Shown: positions 33,453 through 46,327 of the stretch, piece by piece
Position numbering within the stretch: the stretch's first letter is position 1
How the letters are laid out: each line of letters begins with the position of its first letter
NCBI RefSeq assembly: GCF_012489685.1
Contig: NC_080044.1
Span: 69,364,732-69,428,731 of the forward strand
Origin: Lotus japonicus
Lineage: Eukaryota > Streptophyta > Magnoliopsida > Fabales > Fabaceae
Direction: 5' to 3'
DNA length: 64,000 nt
Translations under genes and position numbers: made by a program
Notes under the pieces: model-generated
What the model was told of the DNA's origin: nothing
What the model saw: the letters and a program-made list of their open reading frames with translations, nothing else
Databases searched by the model: none

Positions 33453-33620
33453 TGGGAGGGTGGGGTGCTTCTAGTGCTGATTGTTTGTTTCTGTTGTAGG
33501 TTGTTGGGTTTCTGTTTTCCTTGCTTTCTGTTTTTCATTTTCTTCTTATCTCTTGTATTTAGGTTAGCACCCCTTGTGCTAAATTTAAATGCAATTCTTT
33601 TGTTTATAAAAAAAAAAAAA
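33453..33620 (+). mobile_element. 5'-truncated LINE tail with 14-bp target duplication
   Basis: AGTAAGCCAATAAA at 33439-33452 and 33621-33634 flank 168 bp ending in 13 A. The 3' region (GCACCCCTTGTGCTAAAT ... TTTATAAAA) matches the tail type at 28.9 kb. Confidence 0.85.
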
Positions 33621-33634
33621 AGTAAGCCAATAAA

Positions 33635-34697
33635 ATCATACATTTGTCGATTTTATGGATCTTATGGGGCTAGAAAAAAATTAATTGTACATTTGTCAAG
33701 GGAACTAATGAGACAAAAGGGGAGAGAGAGCATTGATAAGTCTCAATCACAACATCATCAATTTTCGGTGTAATCTACCTCCCACCTCATCTACCTCGCC
33801 TACAAGTTGTTCTCGACCTGACCTCAGCGATTGCCTTGGCACAATCTCAGATGCCAAGAAAAAAGTGAACAAAACAAACCCAGAAAGCGTGGAGGAGATT
33901 GAGGGTTAGGATTCTTAGTTTTTTTCTTTAGGAAAAGGAGTTATGGGTTATTATCCAAATTGATTGATACACATGTACGTGTTAAATTTAGACAATGAAA
34001 AAAATGATACTTCACATTTTTCTTTAGGGTATATTATTTACGAATTATTCAAATATATAATTTGTGAATATACATGCAAGACGAAGAATATATTTTGAGA
34101 AAAATGATAACGTTTCAGATTAACTTCAACCGTTTTTAACATGATTAATGGTAAAACTAAAATTAAACAAATAATTGTATAGTAAGGTACCAAATTAATA
34201 TCATATTGCCTTTTATACATCAAATTAAACTAAGGGAAAGCTGACTTTTTTATTTATTACTAAGCCAACTATAAAAACACGAGTTTAAATATAGCAATAT
34301 ATAATATGTTAGATATATTGCGCTTATACATTAACTCATTCATTTTGTATAATTTTTTTTTCTGTATTATATATCGTCTCTAATTCAACATAATGTTTAA
34401 CAAGCTTTTGGGTTGAGTTAGGGTTAAGAGATAAACTTTTTTCTTATTCGAAACTCATTATTGGATATTGATGGAGTTAAAAATGTTACTGAAAATGATC
34501 ATTTGAAAGTTGAAAAATAAATAGGAAAGAGTGTTTCAACTGTTTAAAATTGGTGAAATGAGAACGGATTTTTATGAAGTAGCATCTCCACGTCTCAATT
34601 TTAGATTTAATATACTATTAAAAACACGTGCAATACACGCGGGAGCATATAATTACTTTGTAAGATGGTTGAGAGATTAGAAAATACAATACTAAGC

Positions 34698-34729
<32 letters not shown>

Positions 34730-34828
34730 TTTGCAATTATTTTCAAATTTCATAATGTACTATTTGTATTTTTAATAAGAAATTAAATTATTATAATAAA
34801 TTTATATTTAGTTCTTTGTATTTAATTA
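33635..34828. other. Intergenic, AT-rich, with a possible Helitron-type hairpin and an (ATA)n tract
   Basis: No gene. CACGTGCAATACACGCGGG near 34626-34644 resembles a degraded Helitron 3' hairpin. (ATA)n runs at 34698-34729. Confidence 0.45.
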
Positions 34829-34975
34829 CTCCCTCCGGTCCTTTTTATAAGAAAAAAACTACTTTTTAGGTTCATTCAATAAATGATGTATCTAGCCTTT
34901 TTTAATGCCTAGATACATCATTTATTGAATGAACCTAAAAAGTAATTTGTTTCTTATAAAAAGGACCGGAGGTAG
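34829..34975. mobile_element. Stowaway-like MITE, 147 bp
   Basis: The ends CTCCCTCCGGTCC and GGACCGGAGGTAG are inverted and flanked by TA. The arms pair over about 65 bp (CTACTTTTTAGGTTCATTCA with its reverse complement), leaving a short loop at TTTTTTAATGC. This is the CTCCCTCC family typical of plant Tc1/mariner-derived MITEs. Confidence 0.9.
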
Positions 34976-35160
34976 TATAATGGAAGTTACATGTAGAGTT
35001 GCGGAAGATGTAAAACTTTAATTTCTATGAGATGACAGCTAAGCTAAATATGTGATGTGGCTGAAGTAAATGACACGTGGCAAGGTTGCATTTTGCGCTT
35101 CAGAATTAATACATTACAATAGATTTAGCCAAATTCAATGAAAGAAAAACATTAAGATTA

Positions 35161-35487
35161 CTCCCTCTGTTCCATAAAGTTTGTTGTTTTGGATTTTCTT
35201 TCAATATTCCAAAATGTTTGTTATTTTAGAAAACCAATGCACTTTTTGCTAAATTTTTCCTCCTATACCCTCATTTAATACATTTTCTCACTTATCACCT
35301 TTTATATTAACCCACCACAACTCTTCTCTATTAATTACACTCTTCTCTATCTAAGTATAATTTAATAGTTGCAAATCATACTAGTAAAATTAAATAAGGG
35401 CAATCTAGTCAAATTATACTATCAATAATTGTTTTCTTACCATATGTATCACAACCTTAAACTACAAATTTTTTGGAACGAAGGAAG
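35161..35487. mobile_element. Second Stowaway-like MITE, 327 bp, diverged
   Basis: CTCCCTCTGTTCCATAAAG at the left and TTTTGGAACGAAGGAAG at the right are imperfect inverted ends flanked by TA (35159-35160, 35488-35489). It sits about 390 bp upstream of the DGAT3 start codon. Confidence 0.75.
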
Positions 35488-35570
35488 TATTATTTATGCA
35501 ATATGGCACCACGTCAGATTTGTTGTACACATCACACATGTCTTCGCCACGCGACATCATAAAATAATGA

Positions 35571-35759
35571 CACGTGTTGCCACTTGGCTAGCGTTTTCAC
35601 CGATGGATGCACCGGGACATTTGAAACGGTAGAGATCAAACTCATTCGTACGTCAAAATTGATGGCAGAGCGTGGCAACCCGAAAACTTCCACACTCAGC
35701 CACAAGCAAAACACAGACGCGCGCCACGTCACCAAAACCCAATCAGAAACCACCACGTG
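35571..35759 (+). promoter_or_regulatory. G-box/ABRE motifs in the DGAT3 promoter
   Basis: CACGTG at 35571-35576 and 35754-35759 (latter in CCACGTGG), with a third at 35074-35079 (ACACGTGG). Such motifs bind bZIP/ABF and bHLH factors; together they suggest abscisic-acid or stress/seed responsiveness. Confidence 0.45.
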
Positions 35760-35879
35760 GTGCAACAGTTTAGAAAACCCGCCATTGATTAACGAACCAA
35801 GAGATGAAGAGAAAGAGAACTTCGTAGTTTCAACCTCCAAGAGCCCTCTCCGTCACCGTCATCGCCGGCGCCGCCACAC

Positions 35880-37049
35880 ATGGACGTCTCCGGCACCATT
35901 CTCCGCCAGCTCACCTACGTCACCGGCGCCGGCACTAACGCTCATTCTCGTGGCGCGAGAGTTTGGGCGGCGAGGCCCACCGCGAGGGTGGTGATGGGTT
36001 CTGGTTTCTCCGACGAAGGGCATCTGCAATATTACCAAGATAAGAAGAAAGGAAAACCGGTTGTTCTCACCGCCAAGAATAAGGTGAAATTGCTCAAACG
36101 TGTTTCCAAGGGTATGAGTTTGTTCGATGAATTAGGGTTCGCTCTGGATCCCAATCAACGTGCTCTTTTGAACGATCTTCAAACAAACCTCACCTCGGTA
36201 ATTCATTTTCATGATAATCTGAATTTTCGCATGCTTTGTGTTGTGAATTGTTCCTTAATTGGAAAGTGATTTGAATGTTAGGTTGAAATTTTGATTGGTT
36301 GTATTTCTACCATTGCAATTATTTGATTGCTGATGATAATAATTGAATCGAAATGCATTTAGGATTCTGGTGAGGGATTGTTGAAAGAGCTAGAGAAGCT
36401 AAGAGCAGAGGAGAAGGAATTGAAGAGAAAAAGGAAAGATGAGAAGAAGGCCAAGCTCAAAGCCTCCAAGATGAAAACTGGGCCTGATTGTGAGTCTTCA
36501 TCGTCTTCGTCTTCTGAATCATCGGAATCGAGTGCCAGCGAGTGTGATGAGGTGGTTGATATGAATACCTTCAGAGGTGGTGTTGCTGTTGCCCCTGCAC
36601 CGCCACCTGCGTTGCCACCTTCCAGACCGGCCGCCTTGCTACCTGAGACCATTGCTGGTGGTGATGTTTCTATTGGGAGTGTTAGTGTTGGCTTAAAAAA
36701 TGAGAATCATGGTGTTTCCACTGCACCTCAGAAGAGGATTGAGGTGTGTATGGGTAACAAATGCAAGAAATCAGGGGCTGCTGCATTAATGCAGCAATTT
36801 GAGAGTGTGGTGGGTGTTGAAGGTGGTGCTGTTGTTGGATGTAAGTGCATGGGGAAGTGCAAAAGTGCTCCTAATGTGAGAATTCAGAATGCTGTGGATC
36901 ATGAACTAGCTGAGGGACTTAATGATTCGGTTAAGGTTCCAGCTAATCCTCTCTGCATTGGGGTTGGTTTGGAGGATGTGGATGCTGTTGTGGCTAGATT
37001 TCTAGGAGAGAATTACCAAGATATGGGTATGGTAGCTGCAACTACTTGA
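35880..37049 (+). CDS. DGAT3: Cytosolic diacylglycerol acyltransferase 3 (two exons)
   Basis: Exons 35880-36197 and 36363-37049 (donor TCG|GTAATT, acceptor TTTAG|GATTC, phase 0), 334 residues. DGAT3 is a soluble enzyme that transfers an acyl group from acyl-CoA to diacylglycerol, forming triacylglycerol; the plant family also carries a thioredoxin-like [2Fe-2S] domain. Visible here: a basic N-terminal half (GKPVVLTAKNKVKLLKRVSKGMS), a Lys/Glu-rich helix (about 115-145), a Ser-rich acidic stretch (about 150-170), and a C-terminal ferredoxin-like fold with Cys235, Cys240, Cys266, Cys268 and Cys272 (CMGNKC, CKCMGKC). Length fits the peanut and Arabidopsis proteins (about 345-360). No membrane span is seen, as expected. 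It lies tail-to-tail with the CHR18-like gene. Confidence 0.92.
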
Positions 37050-38473
37050 TTCTGTGGAAACGCTAGCTAGTTTGCTGCATGCAAATGTAAATGTATATCT
37101 GTAGCACTTCTTTCTTTAAAATGTTCATATGTTTATATTATGTAAGTGTTAGATGTTGTGAAATTTCATTTCCTTATCAAATTACATCAATTCAATTTTA
37201 TCATTTATGGAGTTTCTAGTTTGAGTATTTGTTTTAAAAATTGAACTTTGAAGTTGTCCAGAAACAGTCGTGAATTATACTAATGACAAGGCTTTTTCTT
37301 ATACAAGTTAAGGGCATCTTCAACTTCCTGCAAGTCCCTATTATCCATTTCTTAAAACAAATTTTCAGCATTCAACTCTTCCCAAATGCAATCGACATCA
37401 CTAATCACAATCTTAGATATAATATTTCTGTCTGACGTTTCATCAATCAAACTGACTTATGAGTCATGAGGAAAATTGTCACGGCTCAAGCTTTCCTTGA
37501 TCAAATTCTACCATATCAAAGATAGTTTGGTCCTATGCAACTCCGGTTCGGACGAAGAGGCAGAGGAAACTATGCCAATGACAACATGATGGGGTCAAAT
37601 GGCTGTTGCATTTCATAAGTGACCCTAGAGCAAATTTTAAAGGAAGTAATATAAAAAAACGATTGGTATCATATTGCCAAAAAAGATGAGACTATTTAAG
37701 GCTATAAGCTATCTAGGTCAATAATCCATAAACAGATTAAGAGTTACAGGGAAACTACTTGTACAAAAGAATCATCAAGATAAGAAAGTAAGTTCAAGTG
37801 GACTTTTTAAATTCCCTATTTTTACCACTGAAATACCCTGTTAAAATTCTTAAAAAGAAAAAAGTATATGTTAAATCCTTGGATATGTTAAATCCTCCGT
37901 AGAAGAACTAGAAAAGTAAATAGCATAAATGGATGAAATATGAAATTTTGTATTTAGGAGAGCAACTTATATGTTACATTCATATGATAATGTATTCTGT
38001 ACAGGTCCCACAGAGAACAAAACTTAAGGGGACAAGACGTTAAGGAAGGAGTAAAAGAACCCTAAAAACTGTTGTAGACTTGATCGCCATTTTCATCGAA
38101 TACGCAGTACAGTAACCGATCACCTCCTCCAGTACCAGCAAAATAGTTTAGAGTTGCAAGCTGTTCAGACAACCTATTTTATATGACCTCTTGTCAACAG
38201 AGTTTAACTACACCCTCTACTTTATAAGCCCTTTACATGGGATGAGCAAGAATGTGTCAACATGCAACCATTGTCCATTTTAAGCACCTGCTGTCCAAAT
38301 GAAAAAGAAATGTCATACGGAAGCTTCTGGACAATGATAACACTGCAACATTCTACATGTTCTCCAAGTAGAAGTAAACCTGCTCACAGAACTTTTAAGA
38401 CATGATCCTAATTACTCAGCCAGCAGTTGTGCAGGAGCAAGAATGGGTTTACTTATACCACATGAATTTCAGG
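37050..38473. other. Intergenic between convergent DGAT3 and CHR18
   Basis: This holds the two 3' UTRs. No additional ORF or repeat with recognisable ends. Confidence 0.6.
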
Positions 38474-41400
38474 TCATTGTCGGGCACGTTTCGGGCTGGA
38501 CTGATGTTCCATGTTGCCACATCTTCTAACAAACTGATCAAGAGTTTTCTGTTTTGCAGGGCTACTCACTGGCTGGCCAGCTGAGACCTCTAAGGTGTTC
38601 TCATGGCCATCTAACATCTGATTTTCCGATAACAAAATAAAAATTCAGAATGCTTCTAAAAAATCAATACGAAGTATCAAAGACTACTTGAGGTAAATAT
38701 TCTCTAAAAGGTAGAAATATTTTCCGATAAGATTGACTCTCGGAGTCAATGTATCCCTCCTCATATATATATATATAGATTCTGAGGTAAATATCAGAAT
38801 CGAATGTCCATATCATTTTACCATATGGAAACTGAATTTACAACATCTTTCATTTTGCAGTAAATATGATGCCAAAAAATAGATTTACCTGCCCCAAATT
38901 TTCCAGTTTGCTTTGCACTACGTCCCTAAGAATTGAAAAAAATGAGATTATCAATGCATCAAAGACGTCAAGTCATTACCAATTACCAAACCTTAGAGGA
39001 CTAAGAAAAATACAAAACCTACCATATGATGTCATCAACTGTGTCATTTGCTAGCAAGTAGTATATATTTACTGAAGATACCTGAAAACAAGAACTAGAA
39101 AGTTAAAGAACCATCAGAGTATAGATTAACCTCTTCTACTAAAAAAAAAGGTTTAGCAATGACAGATCTTTTCTTTGACAAGATAATCTATCATATTTTT
39201 TTCCGAGGTTGCTTCATTTTCTTAGTGTTAATGTGCTAGTGCTGGGGTGACATGAAGAGCCCAGAAAGCAAGGAGACCTACTGACACCAGATTTCAACCT
39301 AGAATCTTAAAGAATTGGGTATATGGGTCTGTTCTCTTATATTACTTTTATCTTCCTCATTATTAACCAATGCAGGACTCAAAACTCTCACTCGAATTCC
39401 CAAGAGCTAGTACCATTTTATAATTGCGGATTGTTTTTTATTTAAATGATATTTAGATCTCTCCCTTTATCTTTACCTGGCCGATTCTATGAGCACGGTC
39501 TTCTGCCTGAATTAGGTCACCTGGAGTCCAAGATAATTCTGCAAAAATGACTGTGCTGGCAGCAGTTAAAGTCAACCCAAAGCCTCCAGCTTTAATAGAT
39601 AGCTGCAAGACAGTACAAGGAACAGGAAACCATTATATCAGAATTGAACCATATTTTACACCAAAACTACAGATGAAACAAGCCAAGAGCTCAATCGAGA
39701 GAAAAGAAAAATAACTACTAGACACATGAATGAAATTACCATACCACTGCTGCCTTGATAGCATCTTTTTCCTGAAACTCTGTAACCAAGTGTTGCCTTG
39801 ATGCAGCTGGTGTACCTCCATCAATCCGGATGCAGCCCACTTTTTTCTTCTGGAAATTTTTAACAGTTCCCATAAGTGTTTATCATTTCATGATAAGATT
39901 TATAAAAGTTAAGTGGCCTTACAAGAAGAAACTCATGTATGGCCTCAACCATTGGTTGATGATGTGCAAAGATAAGAAACTTGCAACCTGCCTGCAAGAA
40001 TCATGACAAATCTAGCATTACCACATGCTATGATGCTAAACTGCGCAATTTTAACTACAAGAAAAAGCAAGGATCAAGTCAAACAAACGCTGCATATCGA
40101 AGCTTGAAAGTATCAAAATTAAGAAGGTATAACACAATGGTATTTTATATCTTCTTGTAGAATCAAGGTTATAACTCATGAGATGACTGGACATGGAAGC
40201 TCCATTATATTTAGTTCACAGTCAAAAATTTACTAAAATATTCAGTCAATTCATTCAACTTACAGTCAGCATTAAGGGGCACAATTTGTACTAAAAGTAA
40301 CAGAAAATGACAAATTCAACTGACATTAAACATATTGAATAGTATTTGATAACAAAATAGACATGCATACATGCAAGCACATTCTAAAAAGAAAAAATAG
40401 ATGATTGAGAATGCTAAAAACAGATCTTAACGCATTTTCAGTTAATAAGGTGGCAGGCTTGCCGCAGTTGGAAGTATTAATCTTCAGTTGATGTTGAGGT
40501 GAGGCATACCTCAATGACAGTTCCCACATAATCCAGAACCGATGGAATCTTGGCTTCTGCAGACTCAGTATATATCTGGAATTATATGAATAGAGATTCA
40601 GAGTTTAGTAACAAAACAAGTTATAATAATTCAAATTGCCAGTATACTGAGCATGACCGGGCATTGCAGTGAACTATAAAGCTCTTCTAGTTCTCGGAAA
40701 TAGTAACAATATCTCAAACAAATTTGTGCAAACTACACCTTCTTCCATCCATACCTTGTTAATAAGGTGCTTTTGAGTAAACTTCAGTGATTCAACCTCC
40801 TCTTTTGAGTTTGATGCCTTAATTTTGGCTTTAACCATCTCCAACTGCAAAGCAACAATCATAGAGCAGTTTTACCACCTCAAACTCCAAGACATAAATA
40901 TTATTACTCCCAAGCAAAATTACCTATTCTTGGTAAAGAAACTACCACCACTGTTCTAGACAAAATTGTTGAGCAAATTTACAACAGACTTCAGAAGTAA
41001 GACTACTATTCATTTATTCAAAAGTGAGAAAAACAAAATACTCATGATATGAACATTCATTAAATAGCGTAAATTAAGTCAATTTTACTTGGTTTGGAAT
41101 TGAACAATCTAATATAATGCAACTCAAAAAATGTTGTCAAAAAATAAGCTAAAAAATTGCCAATATGCCTAGCAACTGCATTCCATAACTAGCTTTAGAC
41201 CTATAGTTATAATAAAACTGGATGATGCTATCGTCATCTCAAGGCCTACAACAAATCTGCTGAATTACCTCACGAAATAAAGCATTAATTTGCTTCATGT
41301 CCTTGTCAGCCAAGTCTAGGAAGACCTAAGAATCAATTGCAAAACAAAGACAATAATTAACTCTAAACTTCCATCAATAAGCTGTGTGCATTCATAGTTT

Positions 41401-44400
41401 CATACTTTCATACATAAACCGAAAAAAGCGTGCAGAACATTAACAGATTGCAGAGACAAATGGCGATAAATGTACACACTTGTTGCCTACGCTTTACAGG
41501 AAGTTCAGTAAGAACATCCTTTTTAAGCCTGCGAATCATCACTGTTGCTTTCATCAAATTGTGCAATTCTTCATGGTTACTTGCACCTTGATAAATTCCA
41601 AAAATTCCCTGGAAGATTAATGCGTTAATGGTTAGTTGAAATACTCATCCATCAGCTGCAAAAGGAAAAATGGCTTTAAATGAATCCTATATGTAGCGAA
41701 TATGAGAGGACTTACACCCTTGCAATACCGGTTACCATAGTCATGAACATTCCTATATACTTCAGGATACAAAGCTTCCAGCTGCAGCACAATTTCAAAC
41801 AGATTATCAAAATGTAGATGCCAACAAGGTCAAACATTAATGAGGTATTAGACCAAAATACACAAAAATAAGTTACCTGCTTGTATAGTTCAATCGGTCG
41901 GGATAAAGCAGGAGTTCCACTAAGCAATATTGCATATTGAGCATTCTGACATTGTCACACTTAGTTTTACAGTGAACAAAAGCATGACGGAATTGGATAA
42001 AGAGAGATTACTCTGCACTGTAGCTAGCAGTCTATACTGTAACTCAAGTACTCAACTAATAATCAAGCTAAAACATACACCAATGAAAATCCTTTACATA
42101 TAAAACCAGAGTTCCTTTTCAGAGGAGGGCAAGCAGGGTCCAGAGTGCTAGACACCCAAAATCCTGCACACACCATGACTTTATTTTTTCTTTCGTTAAA
42201 TATCCATTTATTTCTCTCTCTTCTTGTTTTATCTTCTCCTTACATATTTTCTATGTTTATTAAACATGAGCTTACTTTAGAGGTAATATACCCAGACCAA
42301 CCGCAAGCATGTCATTGTGACTTCCAAGAGTGAATACCTTTAAAACTGGCAGAGAAGCAGTAGTCCTCTTCGCCTGAGCATTTTTCAGAAAGTGTGATTC
42401 ATCTGCAATGACAACCTGAATAAAAATAGTTCACAGCTAAGAGTATGATTTATCAGCAATAACTGGAACTGTTTTTGCAAAGGACACAGGTAAATATAGA
42501 CCCAGTCATTACTTCAGGGACAGCTCTGATTGTACAGCACATGGCTCATTAATAGTTAATAAAATAACTGAAATGCCAAAAGTTAGTGTTGGCCACTTTC
42601 TCAATCCATTTTCATTTTTTAAAGATTATACTATAAGGGAAAAGACCATCATGGGGGAAAAATTAGGTAAGTGGATGGCGCTAACCTTAAAGTCGGATGC
42701 GATAAGCATATTCTGTAGCTTTGGCACCAAATCATATGAGATAATATTGAATAGCCCATCCAGATGAATGCTTCCTTTGGCACTAGAAGATACTATGTTG
42801 AATCCTCCTCTATTTGATCCACCATTTTGAGATAAGACAATCTACTCAACATAAGTAGAAGAAAATTAATATTATATTAGAAAGAACTTAAAGCAACCAA
42901 AAAAGAAAAGTCCGTCTATACAAACCAAAACAGAACAAACTAAAAAAAATTAATGAAGGGATCAATGATTACATACAACTATATCTGATGAAGGAATATT
43001 CAGCCATTGTTGAATCATCTAAGGCAAAACAATAAGCACATATGTTATCAAGTGTATTATAACAAATGATGAAAAATGTACAATTACAACCCTTACAGAA
43101 GCCCATTGCAAGCGTAATGAAGAAGGTGCAATTATAAGAACCGGCCACGAGTCCTGAACGCATGCAGCTACAGCAATGGCCTACAAAAACCAAGAAAAAT
43201 TATACATTCAATAAATCAGTGATGTGGTACTCCACAAGAATAATTATTCCTCACTTTTCTTTCCCAAGGAAGAAGGGGAAAGAGAGAAAGGCAGAAAGGA
43301 GATTAACCACAGCAAAAGTTCACTAATGATCAATAGGTTTCACTCCCACCATTATCCTACTTTCCCCTTCTCCCAAGCAGGCATAATAAATTCTATTTAT
43401 CTACTGTCGTGATTTATCATGTACACACACACACACAGACAATTTGATCAATTTAAAAACTTACAGGGACAATTTGTTAAAAAGAGAGTATCTAGTCAGT
43501 AGTCACAACTTCACGAAAAGAGTCATACATCAAATATGTATATGTATTTAGAACATGGAGCTGATGCCTACATGTATCTTAACGATTTTAATATTTACCG
43601 TCTACTTTCAGCTCAGATTATGATATAAGATATTCATAATCAGTCATCAAAATTGATAGAAATTTCCAAAATTTTACGAGAATAATGAGGTAACTGAGCA
43701 AGCAGCAGGATTTTGGCCTGAATACATGACCACATCAATGGTTCAGGGGTAGCATCAAATAAGTATGATTTCCACCATGGGTTAATAAAAAAAATTGATT
43801 GCAGAAGGAAGAAAAACATAACAAAATTTACAAGGCTGTGTATAAGCAGAAATTCTGAGAAGGCCATACATCTACAGCTACAAACAATTGTATTTTTGTT
43901 CGTTCATCAAGAAATAAAATGCTTCTACACATGTTGCACAGTTGAAGTATGCAAATAATTTAGTTTTAGACAGTGAATTGCCTGCAAAGTTTTCCCAAGT
44001 CCCATTTCATCAGCTAAAAGAGCACGACCTCCATGCTGCAATATAAACCTGAAAACAAATAAATAACGACTAAAATCAAGGCATAGTAGAAGAACAAGTT
44101 AGGAAGGAAAGACATGGAAGATAAACCACAATAACTCATCCATATCATACAAGAATGGTGGGAGAAAGGTGAGTATACCTAACACCTTCTCGCTGAAATG
44201 GCAAAAGCTTTGATTCAACATCGCTAGGGATCTTGTCGTATCGACCTTTCAGTAAAGGCAGCAAAAAATAGAAACTTCAGAATTTTTTGGGGAAAAGATA
44301 GATGCCTAAATCATTTGCAGGTCTAGAGAGAAGGAAACAAAAATCCTGATAATCAAAACATTCAGCAATCAGCATGTACCTTGAAGATCTGGAACAGCAG

Positions 44401-46327
44401 ATGCAGCAGTAATGGCCCGCTGCACTAAGGGATCTAAGTTTTCCACCTGTACAATAATTTAGAAAATTGCATTAGGAACTAGGAAGAAAGCTAAAATATA
44501 TAGAAATTAAGGAACCATATAATCCAGATAAAAATCACAAATGTAAGCACAAAAGTCTGGCACAAGCCCTGACTCTAGGACAGCAGAAATAAAAATATAT
44601 GAATCAGTAATCGTTGCACTTAATCTTATTATCCAGATATGATTTTTTCCTTTTTTAAGACCTATCTCCATACGAATCTTAGAACATCAAAGTGTGCATA
44701 TACAGTGTTAGTGTATCGGGGGAAGAAAACAAAAATGTGGAAGAGGCAAGAGACAGAAGGGGGGAAAGTATCTTTAACACATGTATAAAATTATAAATAA
44801 AAAAAGGCAACTATGATTCAGGACGAGCAAATATATCATTTCCTTTTATCTCCAAAGTAAAGAGTTGAAGCTCGTGAAAGCTATTGTTTCCCTCCGGCCA
44901 AAAAAAATTAACAGATCAATTACATGAAGTGGAGTGGTTGTGGTTGTTCCTATAAAAAGAACAAAGTGCACGGCCCTATCCACACTAGATCACAAGACAC
45001 TGACAACAATCTTATTGTGTCGGCAGGCTCTCCCTCAAGGTAACAAATCCAACAAGAAAATGAAGTTGGACTATGCTAAGGTTATTTATCATATGGTGGC
45101 AAATAGTAAACTAACACCAACTTATAAGCTCCAAAGGAAATAAAAAATAGAAGAAGCTATTACCTGAACATTATGACCAGATAATTCTCCAAGAACCCTT
45201 TCTGCTTCTGATAAAGAAGATAGTGGAAACATCCATAACCTGCAGACACAAGGTTTTTATGAGGCTAACTGCTAAGGCTGCAAAGCAGCCAATCTAGAGA
45301 AATAATGCACTAGCAATAGCAAAACACAATGGAGGAAGGGTGGAAAAACATACCGCTCCTTTGCATTCCAAAAAGATTTAGGTATTCTCCGGAAAGCAGC
45401 AACTACTACCTGATGCAAAACAAAGTCCTTATCATGAGCCCGAATATCACCAAAGAAAAAACCTAATTTAAGGAAGAGCCAAAATTGAATAAAACTCAAC
45501 ACTCTACAAGTGGTTAGCAAATAAAACCTGGTCATATTGAAACCTTGCGGCGATGCTTCCACTAGAATGAAGGAAAAATTTGACCATAATCTTCGACCGT
45601 TCTTTTGCGTGTTCATCTGCTTACACAGAAAGCCATGTACACAAAATAAAAGCCAACATATCAAAATTTGATAAAATGAAAACCAGAACAAAATTACAAC
45701 AATAGAATAAAAAAAGAGGAGGAAAAGCCGGGAACAAAAATCGATATAAAGTCTACAATTACATAGCACTCCCTAAGACAAACAATGCTGGGAACAAATT
45801 TACAAAAGATGGATAAAGAAAGGTGACTAAGTCAATGAAAACCACACCATTGTTTGCTGTTCCTGCTTTCAAATTCACTGACGTGGGAAGTACTCTAGCT
45901 CCTTGTTGAGACAAAGCATCAACCTGGAATTGCAACAATAAAACTAAGAAACAAAACAATGCTCTTTACAAAATAGCAGAATACTAGAAACTATAGCACA
46001 CAAAAAAAAAAAAAATTGAATGAGAAAAGCAATAAACACACACTTAACAGGAAAAAAGAACAAAAATTCATCATGATGAATTTAACCCATGACCCATATA
46101 AAATGGAAAACAGCAATGAAATAGAAAACCAAAAAAGATTCTAACTTTACCCTTTGAGGACGTGAATCGGGAAGAGGGTTTGGTGGGTGTCGCTCCGAGT
46201 GGTGAGTTGCAGAATGCGGTTGTTGGGAAGAAGAAGGAGCGTGGCGCAGTTGAGCAATCTTCTGGAAAGCGTCACGTTCGAGGGAATCAAGGTCTTCAGC
46301 GCTCAAGTCCCAATCCTCTGTTTCCAT
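38474..46327 (-). CDS. CHR18: SNF2-family annealing helicase, CHR18 / SMARCAL1-like (24 exons)
   Basis: All exons resolved on the minus strand (first-last base): 46327-46151, 45923-45848, 45616-45528, 45409-45354, 45239-45164, 44446-44380, 44245-44179, 44048-43982, 43180-43097, 43018-42977, 42841-42686, 42415-42338, 41945-41877, 41781-41716, 41608-41480, 41325-41269, 40844-40755, 40575-40510, 39991-39923, 39849-39745, 39602-39477, 39081-39023, 38925-38889, 38617-38474. The frame closes at 683 residues, near the 673 I recall for Arabidopsis CHR18. HARP domain about residues 85-158; Walker A DEMGLGKT (K222); DESH box 324-327; [10 protein letters not shown]-terminal helicase with [12 protein letters not shown] and [18 protein letters not shown]1 re-anneals RPA-coated single strands and remodels stalled forks. 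The intron after exon 8 has a GC donor. QKTLDQFV (659-666) resembles a PCNA-binding PIP box. Confidence 0.95.

Noticed and set aside
35584..35994. 136-codon plus ORF overlapping the DGAT3 start
   Set aside because: Different frame, covers the promoter/5' UTR, no family match; the DGAT3 frame continues across the intron.
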